DNA from: Rheinheimera pacifica
Lineage (GTDB): Bacteria > Pseudomonadota > Gammaproteobacteria > Enterobacterales > Alteromonadaceae
Direction of reading: 5' to 3'
Length of the DNA stretch: 64,000 nucleotides
Assembly (NCBI RefSeq): GCF_024809855.1
Contig: NZ_JANUEM010000017.1
Location: 25,339 to 89,338 of the forward strand
Made by a program: the position numbers and the translations under genes. The notes under the pieces were generated by a model that ran no database searches, was not told where the DNA came from, and saw only the letters and a list, made by a program, of their open reading frames with translations. This document shows positions 15,401 to 25,387 of the stretch, in pieces. The stretch's first letter is position 1. Each line of letters opens with the position of its first letter.

Positions 15401-17651
15401 ACTCTGGTGGCTGTTAATCGGTATTTTAGCCATTACCTTCTCAGTACTGGGCTATTTTGGCGCCGAAGTGTATCGCTCGGCGCCGCCCATTCCGGCGCAG
15501 GTGGTTGATCAGCAGGGCCAGGTGCTGATGACCAATGAGAGTATTCTTAATGGTCAGACAGCATGGCAATCTGTAGGTGGTATGCAACTGGGTTCTATCT
15601 GGGGCCACGGTGCATATCAGGCGCCAGACTGGACAGCAGACTGGCTGCACCGTGAACTGGTGGCCTGGCTGGAACTGACCGCGCAGCAACAGTATGGTCA
15701 GAGCTATGACTCGCTGGATGCGGCCACGCAAAATGCACTGCAATTTGCGCTAAAACAGGAATACCGTACTAACACTTATAACAGCAGCGCCGATACGCTG
15801 ACACTGAGCGATACCCGGCTGCAGGCAATTGAACAAACTGCCGCCCATTACATTGCCCTGTTTGGCGACAGCCCTGAGCTGACTAAAACCCGCCATAACT
15901 ATGCCATGAAGGAAAACACCCTGCCGTCGCTGGAACGCCGTCAGGAAATGACACATTTCTTCTTCTGGACTGCCTGGGCCGCAGCAACTGAGCGCCCTGA
16001 TCATGATGTTACTTATACCAATAACTGGCCGCATGAGCCGTTAATTGATAACCGTCCGTCAGCTGAAAACCTGATCTGGTCTATTGTCAGTATTATCCTG
16101 TTAATCGCCGGTGTCGGTGGTCTGGTGTGGGCATTCTGCTTCCTGCGTAAACATGACGAAGAAGAACCCGAAGCCCCGGCTCAGGATCCTATCAGCCGTT
16201 TAACATTAACGCCTTCCCAGAAATCGCTGGGTAAATATATTCTGGTTGTTGTTGCCCTGTTTACTGTACAGGTGTTTCTGGGTGGTTTTACCGCGCACTA
16301 TACTATCGAAGGTGATGGTTTCTATGGCCTGAATACTACTGAAATTCTGCCATATAGCTTGGCACGTACCTGGCACATTCAGGCAGCGATGTTCTGGATT
16401 GCTACCGGCTTCCTGGCTGCGGGTTTATTCCTGGCACCGGTCATTAACGGCGGTAAAGATCCTAAATACCAGAAACTGGGTGTAGATGTGCTGTTCTGGG
16501 CATTAATTGTGCTGGTTGTCGGTTCTTTTGCTGGTAACTACTTCGCCATTATGCAAATTATGCCGCACCAGTACAGCTTCTGGTTTGGTCATCAGGGTTA
16601 TGAGTATATTGATATCGGCCGTTTCTGGCAGATTATCAAATGGGTTGGCGTACTGTTCTGGTTAGTGCTGATGCTGCGGGCTATTGTTCCGGCACTGAAA
16701 CAACCGGGCGACAAAAACCTGCTGGCATTATTTGCGGCCTCTGTAATCTGTGTCGGGTTATTCTACGGTGCCGGTTTATTCTACGGCGAACGTACTCACT
16801 TATCCGTAATGGAATACTGGCGCTGGTGGGTTGTTCACCTGTGGGTAGAAGGCTTCTTTGAAGTATTTGCTACCGTGTCACTGGCCTTTATTTTCTACAA
16901 TATGGGGCTGGTATCCCGTACTGTTGCCACGGCATCCAGTCTGGGTTCTGCCTCTCTGTTTATGCTGGGCGGCATTCCGGGTACATTCCACCACCTGTAT
17001 TTCTCTGGTACCACTACCCCGGTCATGGCAGTAGGCGCAACATTCAGTGCGCTGGAAGTTGTACCTCTGGTAGTACTGGGTTATGAAGCCTGGGAAAACT
17101 GGCGTCTGAAAAGCCGTGCACCGTGGATGGAAAACATCAAATGGCCACTGATCTTCTTTGTTGCCGTTGCTTTCTGGAACATGCTGGGTGCCGGGGTATT
17201 AGGCTTTATGATTAACCCGCCTATCGCGCTGTACTATATTCAGGGCCTGAACACCACTCCTACCCATGCTCACGCAGCCTTGTTCGGGGTGTATGGTTTC
17301 CTGGCACTGGGTTTCAGCCTGCTGATCCTGCGCTATATCCGTCCGCAACTGGTGTTTGATGAAAAACTGATGAAAACCGCGTTCTGGTGGTTAAACGGTG
17401 GTCTGGCGCTGATGCTGTTCACCAGCCTGCTGCCTATCGGGTTTATTCAGTTCTACGCCAGCGCCACTGAAGGTTTATGGTATGCCCGCAGCGAAGCACT
17501 GATGCAAAGCGATCTGCTGCATACACTGCGCTGGGTTCGTACCATTGGTGACGTGGTGTTTATCGTTGGTGCGCTGGCGGTTAGCTGGCAGGTGGTGAAA
17601 GGGGTATTTAATACCAAAGCCGCCGTACAGGTAGAGAATACCAACCACTAA
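15384..17651 (+). CDS. norB: Quinol-dependent nitric oxide reductase (qNOR)
   Basis: Inner-membrane heme-copper-oxidase relative that reduces NO to N2O with quinol electrons. The 755-residue length marks the single-subunit qNOR form: an N-terminal TM, a periplasmic cytochrome c-like domain without heme c (about 30-215), and a 12-TM NorB core. The core has histidines in TWHIQAAMFW, HYLYFSG-type loops (GTFHHLYFSG) and PTHAHAALFG. AAGGGGG precedes the ATG. It follows four NorR boxes and a sigma-54-like promoter, so it is NO-induced. With no nitrite reductase nearby, detoxification is at least as likely as denitrification. Confidence 0.96.
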   Translation: MAGYRKLWWLLIGILAITFSVLGYFGAEVYRSAPPIPAQVVDQQGQVLMTNESILNGQTAWQSVGGMQLGSIWGHGAYQAPDWTADWLHRELVAWLELTAQQQYGQSYDSLDAATQNALQFALKQEYRTNTYNSSADTLTLSDTRLQAIEQTAAHYIALFGDSPELTKTRHNYAMKENTLPSLERRQEMTHFFFWTAWAAATERPDHDVTYTNNWPHEPLIDNRPSAENLIWSIVSIILLIAGVGGLVWAFCFLRKHDEEEPEAPAQDPISRLTLTPSQKSLGKYILVVVALFTVQVFLGGFTAHYTIEGDGFYGLNTTEILPYSLARTWHIQAAMFWIATGFLAAGLFLAPVINGGKDPKYQKLGVDVLFWALIVLVVGSFAGNYFAIMQIMPHQYSFWFGHQGYEYIDIGRFWQIIKWVGVLFWLVLMLRAIVPALKQPGDKNLLALFAASVICVGLFYGAGLFYGERTHLSVMEYWRWWVVHLWVEGFFEVFATVSLAFIFYNMGLVSRTVATASSLGSASLFMLGGIPGTFHHLYFSGTTTPVMAVGATFSALEVVPLVVLGYEAWENWRLKSRAPWMENIKWPLIFFVAVAFWNMLGAGVLGFMINPPIALYYIQGLNTTPTHAHAALFGVYGFLALGFSLLILRYIRPQLVFDEKLMKTAFWWLNGGLALMLFTSLLPIGFIQFYASATEGLWYARSEALMQSDLLHTLRWVRTIGDVVFIVGALAVSWQVVKGVFNTKAAVQVENTNH

Positions 17652-17680
17652 CATTCTAAACTTCAGATACAAACATATTC

Positions 17681-17707
17681 AGAGCCTGTTTTCGGCAGGC
17701 TCTTTGT
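17681..17707 (+). terminator. Terminator after norB
   Basis: AGAGCCTG and CAGGCTCT pair around a 7-base loop, followed by TTTG and mixed T; 29 bp after the norB stop. Confidence 0.75.
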
Positions 17708-17748
17708 CTGCAAAGCTGGTTTTCCACACTGCGTAAAATTTCCACAGT

Positions 17749-19026
17749 ATGGTTTTTTTATTTACTGACATACTTTTCCTTTGCCGGCGGTTATACTGGC
17801 GGCTATCCATCAGACGTCTGAATGTCTATAAATTGAAAACGCCTTTGCATAAAACACTGATATCCCGTTTGTTAAACCAGCTGGGGCTGGTACGGCTGGA
17901 TAGCCAGAGCCTGTCGTCTATTCCATTGTGGCAGCGGCTGAAAGTCGCGCTGGCTGCCTTTATTGCGTTATTTGTAGTGACCTTTACCAGCCTGCAACTG
18001 GCCGATACCACCAGTACCATTATTCTGCTGGCCTCTATGGGCGCGTCATCGGTATTGCTGTTTGGCCTGCCTAACAGCCCGCTGGCTAAACCGTGGTCTT
18101 TTACCGGCGGACACCTGATTTCTGCAGCGATTGGCCTTATCTGCTCGCACCTGTTTAACGATTTAGCCTTAATGGCTGCGGCAACCATCGGCTGTGTATT
18201 ATTTGTGATGTATATCTTTGAGTGTATGCATCCGCCGGGCGGCGCCACCGCACTGGTGCCGGTGATTGCCTCAACCGATCAACTGCTGGGTTATGATTTT
18301 CTGCTGTATCCGGTAGCACTGAATGTGCTGGTGATGCTGGCAGCATCGCTGGTGCTGAACCGGCTGTTATTAAAACGTCCGCAGCAGAAAACACCGGAAA
18401 AGTTTGATCCGGTGCATTTACATCAGGATTTCAGCCCGTTAAAACGGCTTGGGCTGCAACCGGAAGATTTACTCAGTGCGCTGAACAGCTTTCAGACGGT
18501 AGTCGATGTCAGCGAGCAGGATCTGGAAAAGATTTATACTCAGGCGCAATTACACGCCTATCAGCGTAAAAGCGGTGAAATCCGCTGCCGCGATATTATG
18601 TCTGCCGATCTGATTACCGTTAACGCAGACACACCGGTCGCTACCGCCTGGCAACTGCTGCAAAAACATAAAATCAGTATGCTACCGGTGGTAGACAAAC
18701 AGCAGCAACTGCTCGGTGTGGTATCCGTGGCGGATTTTCTGAAAAACCTGCATGTCCCGCATTACTGGGGACTGCTGCGTCATCTGAATGGCTTACTGTT
18801 AAAGCGCGGTCATAAAAAGCACCACAAGCGCCGGGTAGCAGAGCTGATGACCGCCAGACTAACCGTTGTCTCTGAAGACGACCATATTGCCGCACTGATT
18901 CCGCTGTTGTCAGATCAGGGTCTGCACCATATCCCGGTACTTAACCGGCAACAGCAACTAAGCGGTATTATCACCCAATCCGACTTAATCGCCGCCTTGT
19001 ATTCAGTCGCCCAGCAGCCACATTAA
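17749..19026 (+). CDS. HPP-family membrane protein with C-terminal CBS pair
   Basis: Protein of up to 425 residues: an HPP integral membrane domain (about 60-210) with the ECMHPPGGATAL signature, then two CBS domains (about 280-340 and 365-422). HPP proteins in cyanobacteria and plants have been linked to nitrite transport; CBS pairs usually sense adenine nucleotides. The start is uncertain, as no ribosome site is seen at this ATG and the first 30 residues are atypical; TTG at 17833 is an alternative. The second CBS half has a damaged relative at 25.8 kb. Confidence 0.8.
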   Translation: MVFLFTDILFLCRRLYWRLSIRRLNVYKLKTPLHKTLISRLLNQLGLVRLDSQSLSSIPLWQRLKVALAAFIALFVVTFTSLQLADTTSTIILLASMGASSVLLFGLPNSPLAKPWSFTGGHLISAAIGLICSHLFNDLALMAAATIGCVLFVMYIFECMHPPGGATALVPVIASTDQLLGYDFLLYPVALNVLVMLAASLVLNRLLLKRPQQKTPEKFDPVHLHQDFSPLKRLGLQPEDLLSALNSFQTVVDVSEQDLEKIYTQAQLHAYQRKSGEIRCRDIMSADLITVNADTPVATAWQLLQKHKISMLPVVDKQQQLLGVVSVADFLKNLHVPHYWGLLRHLNGLLLKRGHKKHHKRRVAELMTARLTVVSEDDHIAALIPLLSDQGLHHIPVLNRQQQLSGIITQSDLIAALYSVAQQPH

Positions 19027-19034
19027 AACCAGTT

Positions 19035-19050
19035 TACCTCTTCAGGGGTA
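19035..19050. promoter_or_regulatory. 7-2-7 NarL/NarP site upstream of the heme operon
   Basis: TACCTCT-TC-AGGGGTA: both heptamers fit TACYYMT at 7/7 in the head-to-head 7-2-7 layout. A third heptamer, TACCCCT, follows at 19058-19064. It lies about 85 bp before the TonB-receptor start. The site is nearly identical to that at 40116-40131. Confidence 0.65.
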
Positions 19051-19066
19051 GCGCCGTTACCCCTGA
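19042..19066. terminator. 9-bp hairpin between HPP gene and heme operon
   Basis: TCAGGGGTA and TACCCCTGA are perfectly complementary around a 7-base loop, 15 bp after the HPP stop. There is no T-run, so it may be a weak terminator; the arms double as NarL heptamers, making the two readings alternatives. Confidence 0.4.
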
Positions 19067-19086
19067 TGCACCACCTCAAAATAAAT

Positions 19087-19105
19087 GCAAATTGTTATCA
19101 TTTAC
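19087..19105. promoter_or_regulatory. Fur-like box before the heme operon
   Basis: GCAAATTGTTATCATTTAC matches the 19-bp Fur consensus GATAATGATAATCATTATC at 12 positions and ends 29 bp before the TonB-receptor start. Iron repression is expected for this operon type, but the match is moderate. Confidence 0.5.
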
Positions 19106-19134
19106 CTCGAATTTCAGCAAGAGGAAACCGATAA

Positions 19135-21060
19135 ATGATCACCTCCCTATTACTCAGCAGTGCCATGCTGCAAAGCGCAGCAGCGCTGCCTGTGGCCGAT
19201 GATACAGACCAGATTGAACACATTGTCGTGTCAGCGACCGGCGCCGCGCGCAGCACGCTGGAAGCCCCGGCATCAGTCAGCCTGATTAGCCGTGAACAGA
19301 TAGAAAACAGCACCGAACCTCAATTTATCGACCTGCTGCGTCAGGTACCGGGCGTCAGTTTATCCGGCCGGGGTGTTGGTGGCCGTAAAGTGATTCAGCT
19401 GCGCGGCATGGACTCCAAACACTCACTGATTCTGGTCGATGGCCGCCGTATTTCGGCCACCGATGATATTGTCGGCCATTCCGATTTGCAGTACGACTGG
19501 ATTGCACTGGATACCATTGAGCGCATCGAAGTGGTACGCGGGCCATTGTCTGCGTTGTATGGTTCTGAAGCTATCGGTGGTGTAATCAACATTATTACCC
19601 GTGGTTACAGCGAAAACTGGCGGGGTACTTTTCAGGCAGCAGGTGCCGTACCGGATAACAGCCGTGGCGGTAATCAGTACCGCTCCAGCCTGAGTATGTC
19701 TGGCCCGTTAACCGACACGCTCGGTGCCCGTTTCAGCCTGAGTCAGGCCCGGCAGGGCGATACTGCTGAAAAGCTTGATCCGCAACTGAGCGAGCAAGAA
19801 GGCAAAAAGAAACTGTCACTCAGTACCGGGCTAAGCTGGCAGTTTTTACCGCAGCACCGGCTGGAGCTGGCCTATTTGTATGCGGATGAAGATCGCTGGC
19901 AGGATACGGTAAAATCCGGCACTAATTACCAGAGCAGCTACGATTTAAAACGTAAGCAATTCAGCGTGCACTGGCTGCCACAATGGGAAAACTGGAGCGG
20001 TATGGCCGGTTATTACCGTTCCAGCTTTGATGTGATTAATCATGCAGATAATAACGTTACACCTTATGTACCGCAGTTTTTTACTGACGATGTATTTGAA
20101 AGCCGCTTCCACCGCGATATCGGTACTGATCACCGCCTGACAGTAGGTGCTGAATGGCGTAATGAAAAATTGGAACACCCGGAGTTTATTAACGGTGAAG
20201 GCAGTGCCACCCACAAATCGGCGTTATTGCAGGATGAATGGCGGCTGGCCAGCCAGCTGACCCTGACCCTCGGCAGCCGCTGGGATCACCACGAATACTT
20301 TGGCAGTGAAATCAGCCCGCGTGCTTATCTGGTCTGGGAACTGTCACCCGGCCTGGCGCTGAAAGGCGGTTATGGTCATGGTTTCCGCGCACCAACATTA
20401 AAACAGATTTCCCCGGATTACCGTTTCGACGGCCCGCACAGTTTTATCGGTAACAGCGAAGTGAAACCGGAAAGCAGCGATAACTGGGAACTGGGGCTGC
20501 GTTATGAACAACTGCCACAGCTGACTGCCGGCATTACGCTGTTTCATAACAAAGTGACCGATCTGATCACCACCTTCTGTATCGATAATTGCAGCAGCAG
20601 GCTGGGTAAAGTATTCCAGTACGTCAATATGTCCGAAGCTTCGGTTAAAGGGGTTGAAGCCGAACTGGACTGGCATATCACAACAGACTGGCGTCTGGCA
20701 TCCAGCTACACCTATACCGACTCTAAAGACGACAGCACCGGCCTGCATTTACCGGCCCGGCCAGAGCACCGCGCCACCGCCCGGCTGGAATACACCCTGC
20801 TCAGTGATGTGCTGTATTTATCGGCAGATATCGACTACACCGGCAAACAATGGCTGATCAGCAGTAACAGTGAAGTGGAATTACCGTCTTACAGCGTAGT
20901 CAATACTAACCTGCGCTACCGTTTAAATGCCCAGCATCAGTTCACCTTTGGTGTCAGTAACCTGAATAATGTTGACCTGCTGGAAAAAGACAGCGGCTTT
21001 GGTTATGTTGAAACCGGCCGCAGCTACCACCTGAACTGGTTATATAAATTTAAGGAGTAA
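19135..21060 (+). CDS. TonB-dependent outer-membrane receptor, HmuR-like
   Basis: Outer-membrane receptor of 641 residues. It has a short signal peptide (about 1-18), a TonB-box-like IEHIVVSA stretch near 26-33, a plug domain (about 40-155) ending in RIEVVRGPLSALYGSEAIGGVINI, and a 22-strand barrel ending in WLYKFKE. The FRAP motif (GFRAPTLKQ) followed by GNSEVKPE, common in heme and catecholate receptors, is present. GAGG precedes the ATG. It is the first gene of a four-gene operon (3-bp gap to the chelatase gene). Heme as ligand is inferred from the operon; a cobalamin or other metal-complex ligand cannot be excluded. Confidence 0.88.
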   Translation: MITSLLLSSAMLQSAAALPVADDTDQIEHIVVSATGAARSTLEAPASVSLISREQIENSTEPQFIDLLRQVPGVSLSGRGVGGRKVIQLRGMDSKHSLILVDGRRISATDDIVGHSDLQYDWIALDTIERIEVVRGPLSALYGSEAIGGVINIITRGYSENWRGTFQAAGAVPDNSRGGNQYRSSLSMSGPLTDTLGARFSLSQARQGDTAEKLDPQLSEQEGKKKLSLSTGLSWQFLPQHRLELAYLYADEDRWQDTVKSGTNYQSSYDLKRKQFSVHWLPQWENWSGMAGYYRSSFDVINHADNNVTPYVPQFFTDDVFESRFHRDIGTDHRLTVGAEWRNEKLEHPEFINGEGSATHKSALLQDEWRLASQLTLTLGSRWDHHEYFGSEISPRAYLVWELSPGLALKGGYGHGFRAPTLKQISPDYRFDGPHSFIGNSEVKPESSDNWELGLRYEQLPQLTAGITLFHNKVTDLITTFCIDNCSSRLGKVFQYVNMSEASVKGVEAELDWHITTDWRLASSYTYTDSKDDSTGLHLPARPEHRATARLEYTLLSDVLYLSADIDYTGKQWLISSNSEVELPSYSVVNTNLRYRLNAQHQFTFGVSNLNNVDLLEKDSGFGYVETGRSYHLNWLYKFKE

Positions 21061-21062
21061 TC

Positions 21063-24000
21063 ATGCCATTCCTCAAACGGTTATGGCTGATTCTGTTATT
21101 AATCAGCGGCCCGGTGGCCGCTGATATCAGCATTTTAACCAATCGTTTTGTACTGGATGCCAAGCTTAACCTGCTCACCAGGTCAGCTACCGATGCCGGT
21201 TTCAAGGTACAGGTTCTGCTTAGCGACGACTTAACCGATCAGCAATTGCTGCAACAGTTACAGCACACTTCCCTGCTGGTAGTGGATATTCCGCGGGCAT
21301 CTGATTTCTCGGCCATACAGCAACGGCTGAAACCACTGGCTGCCCGCCTGCCGCAGCAACAGCTATGGGTTGGCCGTACCGAAAAACAAGCGCAGGGGCT
21401 GAAACCGGAACAGGCAGAGATACTGTGGCAATATTACCGTCACGGTGGCGAACATAATTTCCGCCATTTTTTCCGCTATCTGGCCGCACGGGATAATCCA
21501 GCCGCACTGGCAGCTATTCCGGCACCGGTGGTAATTCCGGCCATGGGTGCCTATCACCCGGATTTTCCGGCACGCTTTAGTGCCGATCCGGATCAGATAC
21601 TGCAATTTTTAACCAGCCGCAGCAAAAAGCCCGGCAGTAACAATGTGGTGGCGATTGGCTTCCATGCCCGCTATCTGGAATCCGGCGCGATGGCACATAT
21701 TGACGCCATTACCCGGGCGCTGGAGCAACGTAATCTGGTGGCGTTACCGGTATTTTATACGCTGGGGCCGGATGCCAACCTAACCCAACTGCTGCAACAC
21801 CGGGTGCAGGCATTACTGCATTTACAGCCGGTATATCACAATGGTTTGCTGCCCCACCTGCAACAGCTGGGCATTCCGGTATTACAGGGTATTGGCTGGT
21901 GGACCGGCGACGAAGCAGAATGGCGTAAGCATCCTTCCGGCCTGTCGCTGGCCAGTACGCCATTGTATTTGGCCCTGCCGGAGCAGAACGGTTTAACCGA
22001 TCCGTTAGTGCTGTGGACCGAATATCAGGGAGCATTAACCCCAATCCGCGAGCAGGTTGATGCTGTCAGTAATAAGCTGGCCGGCTTAATCGCCTTACAG
22101 CAAACCACGGATGACCAACGCCGGGTTGCAGTGATGTTTTATAACTACCCACCGGGCGAAAAAAATATGTCGGCCTCTTTTATGAATGTGCCACGCAGCC
22201 TGGCCGGATTAAGCCAGCAATGGCAACAGCAGGGGTATCACATTACGCCGTTTTCTGAACAACAGGCTATTGATACGCTGGGGCGGTTAATTCAGGGCTT
22301 GCATCAACCGGCCTTACTGCCACAACTGGCCCAGCAGGATCTGGCTGCCAGCCTGCCGTTCAGCCAGTATCAGCAGTGGTACAACGCTTTGCCACAGGAT
22401 GTACGGCAACGGATTGAAGCCCGCTGGGGCACACCGGAGCAATCGCCTTATCTGTCCGGAGCTGCCGGTCAGCAGGTATTTTTGATCCCTCGCTGGCAGA
22501 ACGGCCATATTATAATGCTGCCACAACCGCCGCGGGGTATGCCGGAAGCCGATCAGGAACGCAGCCTGTACCACGACCTGCGGCTGCCGGTAAACCATTA
22601 CTATCTGGCAACATATCTGTGGCTGCGTCAGCAATCCGGTGCGCAGGCGCTGATCCACTTCGGCACCCACGGCACACAGGAATGGATGCCCGGTAAAGAG
22701 CGCGGTCTGAGCAGCTATGATGATCCTTTGCTGGCACTGGGCGATATTCCGGTCATTTATCCCTATATCGTTGATAACACCGGTGAAGCAACACAGGCCA
22801 AACGCCGTGGCCGTGCTACCATGATTAGCCACCAGACGCCGTTATTTCAGCCTTCCGGCTTACATGGCAGTTTGCTAGAACTGCACCAGTTAATTCACCA
22901 GTATCAGCAACTGGACGAAGGTGAAGTGAAACAGCTGACGCTGCAACGTTTGCAGGATACCGCCGTTAATGATCCGATTATGAAAGATCTTAACTGGAAG
23001 CCGGAGCAAATCAGCACCGATACCGAACGTTTTATCAGCGAGCTGCACGATTACCTGCATAGTCTGGCGGCACAGGCGCAACCGCTCGGTCTGCACAGCT
23101 TTGCGACCACAGGCCCGCAGCAGCAACAGCTAACCACCATTATGCAAATGTTGGGTAACGATTTTATCCAGGCACTGGGTGTTGCTGAACCGGAAGAGGT
23201 TTTTGCTACCGATTACCAGCAACTGCCACAAACCCTGCCCTATCGCTGGCTGGAAAGTGCGCTTGGTTATCATGACCAGCCGCTGCCACCCGCGTTACCC
23301 GAATGGCAGCAAAAAGCCCGCCATTACGCCACCCTGCTGAATGCTCAGACCGAATTCACCGGTTTACAGCAAGCATTGACAGGGCATTTTGTGACACCGG
23401 GCGTCGGCGGCGATCCGCTGCGGGTGATTGAAAGCCTGCCAACCGGTAAAAACCTGTATGGTTTTGATCCGGCGCGGATCCCAACCAAAGAGGCGTGGCA
23501 GGCTGGTAAAGCTGCAATGACAGAATTGCTGCAAAGCCATAAAGAGCAGCACGGCACATGGCCGGAGAAGCTGGCATTTTCACTGTGGGCGGTAGAGGCG
23601 ATGCGTCATGGTGGCGTGCTGGAAAGTGAGGCCCTGTATGCCATCGGCGTTGAACCCGTGTGGGATAATGCGGGCCGGGTTACCGGTTACTCTGTGTTAT
23701 CGACCGCACAGCTGGGGCGGCCACGGGTAGATGTGGTGCTGTCATCAACCGGTTTATACCGCGATCAATTCCCTAATATGATGGCGCATTTTGCCAAAGC
23801 CGCTGAGGAAATCTCGCAGCTGGCGGAAGCGGATAACCCGGTATACCGCAATACCGAACGTTTACTGGCAGACTTACTGCAACAAGGTATGAATGAAAAA
23901 GATGCCCGTTACTTTGCCAGCACCCGGGTGTTCGGCAGCCCGACCGGCGTTTACGGCACCGGGCTGGATGATGCCATTCAGGCCAGTGACAGCTGGCAGG

Positions 24001-24902
24001 ACGACAGTAAACTGGCGCAGTTATACCTGTCGCGGATGAGCTATGCCTTTGGCCCCGATCCAGAGCGCTGGGGTCAGGATGCCGATACCAGCACCCTGTA
24101 TGCTGAGAACCTGAAAGGCGTCGATGCTGCGCTGCTGGCCAGAACCTCAAATCTGTACGGTATGCTGACCACGGATGATCCGTTCCAGTATCTGGGCGGG
24201 ATTGATCTGGCAGTACGGCATTTAACCGGAAAAAGCCCGGCACTGTATATCTCTAACCAGCGGCAGGCCGGACAAGCCCGTATCGAATCAGCCTCGCGTT
24301 TTCTGGCAGCCGAACTCAGCACCCGGGTATTCCATCCCGGCTGGATTCAGGCTATGCAGGCAGAAGGTTATGCCGGTGCACTGAACCTGCAGGACATTAC
24401 GGCCAATTTATGGGGCTGGCAGGTGGTATCGCCGGATATGGTGCGCGATGACCAATGGCAGAGCCTGCACGATGTGTATGTGAACGACAGCCTGCAACTG
24501 GGTATCAATGAATGGTTTGCCGAACATGCCCCTGAAGCTCAAGCCCGGATGATGGAGCGGATGCTAGAAGCTATCCGTAAAGAATACTGGGATGCGTCAG
24601 AACAGACCCTCACCGAGCTGTTGCAGGCCTATCTGGAGCTAACCGCCAAATTTGATATTCAGGCCGGTAATGATGCAATTGCAGACTTTGTAAAACAACA
24701 GGCTACCGGATTCGGGCTGAGTGTTGCAGCAGCACAGGCAGGTAGCGAAGGCCAGCAGGTCAGTGGCCAGCAACTGCAACAGGTCAGCAATAACGCCGCT
24801 GAACAGCAACGGCTGTGGTATCTGCCACTGCTGTTATTAATTCCTCTGCTGGCCGGGGTTGCCCGCCAGCATCTTAACGTATTTCGCAGGAGCGCCGCAT
24901 GA
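21063..24902 (+). CDS. Membrane-anchored CobN/HmuS-like chelatase
   Basis: CobN/Mg-chelatase large-subunit family protein of 1279 residues. Unlike CobN of cobalamin synthesis it has an N-terminal signal peptide (about 1-20, RLWLILLLISGPVAA) and a C-terminal TM (about 1250-1268) with a positive tail, so the catalytic body should be periplasmic. The family signature HFGTHGTQEWMPGKE is at about 531-545. No CobS/CobT/ChlI-type AAA partner is near. Related secreted HmuS proteins in Bacteroidota hmu operons have been reported to remove iron from heme without O2. AAGGAG precedes the ATG. Heme dechelation here is inferred. Confidence 0.85.
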   Translation: MPFLKRLWLILLLISGPVAADISILTNRFVLDAKLNLLTRSATDAGFKVQVLLSDDLTDQQLLQQLQHTSLLVVDIPRASDFSAIQQRLKPLAARLPQQQLWVGRTEKQAQGLKPEQAEILWQYYRHGGEHNFRHFFRYLAARDNPAALAAIPAPVVIPAMGAYHPDFPARFSADPDQILQFLTSRSKKPGSNNVVAIGFHARYLESGAMAHIDAITRALEQRNLVALPVFYTLGPDANLTQLLQHRVQALLHLQPVYHNGLLPHLQQLGIPVLQGIGWWTGDEAEWRKHPSGLSLASTPLYLALPEQNGLTDPLVLWTEYQGALTPIREQVDAVSNKLAGLIALQQTTDDQRRVAVMFYNYPPGEKNMSASFMNVPRSLAGLSQQWQQQGYHITPFSEQQAIDTLGRLIQGLHQPALLPQLAQQDLAASLPFSQYQQWYNALPQDVRQRIEARWGTPEQSPYLSGAAGQQVFLIPRWQNGHIIMLPQPPRGMPEADQERSLYHDLRLPVNHYYLATYLWLRQQSGAQALIHFGTHGTQEWMPGKERGLSSYDDPLLALGDIPVIYPYIVDNTGEATQAKRRGRATMISHQTPLFQPSGLHGSLLELHQLIHQYQQLDEGEVKQLTLQRLQDTAVNDPIMKDLNWKPEQISTDTERFISELHDYLHSLAAQAQPLGLHSFATTGPQQQQLTTIMQMLGNDFIQALGVAEPEEVFATDYQQLPQTLPYRWLESALGYHDQPLPPALPEWQQKARHYATLLNAQTEFTGLQQALTGHFVTPGVGGDPLRVIESLPTGKNLYGFDPARIPTKEAWQAGKAAMTELLQSHKEQHGTWPEKLAFSLWAVEAMRHGGVLESEALYAIGVEPVWDNAGRVTGYSVLSTAQLGRPRVDVVLSSTGLYRDQFPNMMAHFAKAAEEISQLAEADNPVYRNTERLLADLLQQGMNEKDARYFASTRVFGSPTGVYGTGLDDAIQASDSWQDDSKLAQLYLSRMSYAFGPDPERWGQDADTSTLYAENLKGVDAALLARTSNLYGMLTTDDPFQYLGGIDLAVRHLTGKSPALYISNQRQAGQARIESASRFLAAELSTRVFHPGWIQAMQAEGYAGALNLQDITANLWGWQVVSPDMVRDDQWQSLHDVYVNDSLQLGINEWFAEHAPEAQARMMERMLEAIRKEYWDASEQTLTELLQAYLELTAKFDIQAGNDAIADFVKQQATGFGLSVAAAQAGSEGQQVSGQQLQQVSNNAAEQQRLWYLPLLLLIPLLAGVARQHLNVFRRSAA

Positions 24903-25387
24903 TAGGCATTGAAACCATACTGTATGAGCTGTCGTACTGGTTTATGGCACCGGTATTATTGTCGATTATCTTATTTTTTATCTATTCGCTGTATGCCAGC
25001 GGGCGTTTTCTGACGGAATGTTATCAGCGTTTCAGCAGTGGCTGGCAGCCACTGCACCGCTTGATGGCAGCACAACCTGGCTGGAAAAGCGAAGAACTGG
25101 AACTGGCGATAATGGCCGAGCTGGAAGGTTTGAAAATTACCGCCAGAACCGCCCCGCTGCTAGGGCTGGTTGCCACCATGATCCCGATGGGCCCAGCACT
25201 GGCCGGTGTCGCGGCCGGTGAAATGACGGTAGTCGGTGAACAGGTTGGTGTGGCGTTTGCGGCGGTTATTGTTGCGCTGGTCGCCGCTTCGCTAGCGTTT
25301 ATTATTCAGACCGTTACCCGCCGCTGGCGTTTAAAGGAACTGCTGCAACTGGAACGGCAGCAACAGGCTGCAGGTAATACACCATGA
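24899..25387 (+). CDS. MotA/TolQ/ExbB-family proton-channel protein (HmuU-like)
   Basis: Inner-membrane protein of 162 residues with one TM near 12-33 and two more near 85-140 containing APLLGLVATMIPMGPAL, the ExbB/TolQ signature, and GEQVGVAFAAVIVAL. It overlaps the chelatase gene by ATGA and the next gene by ATGA, so the three are translationally coupled. It probably provides proton-motive force to the anchored chelatase or the receptor together with the DUF2149 protein. Confidence 0.85.
   Translation: MIGIETILYELSYWFMAPVLLSIILFFIYSLYASGRFLTECYQRFSSGWQPLHRLMAAQPGWKSEELELAIMAELEGLKITARTAPLLGLVATMIPMGPALAGVAAGEMTVVGEQVGVAFAAVIVALVAASLAFIIQTVTRRWRLKELLQLERQQQAAGNTP

Noticed and set aside
19042..19066. 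Rho-independent terminator for the HPP gene
   Set aside because: Perfect stem but no T-run; its arms coincide with NarL heptamers, so I keep it only as an alternative reading.
21063..24902. Reading the large chelatase as CobN of cobalamin synthesis
   Set aside because: It has a signal peptide and C-terminal anchor, sits in a TonB/ExbB-type operon, and no cobS, cobT or other cobalamin-synthesis genes are in the window.
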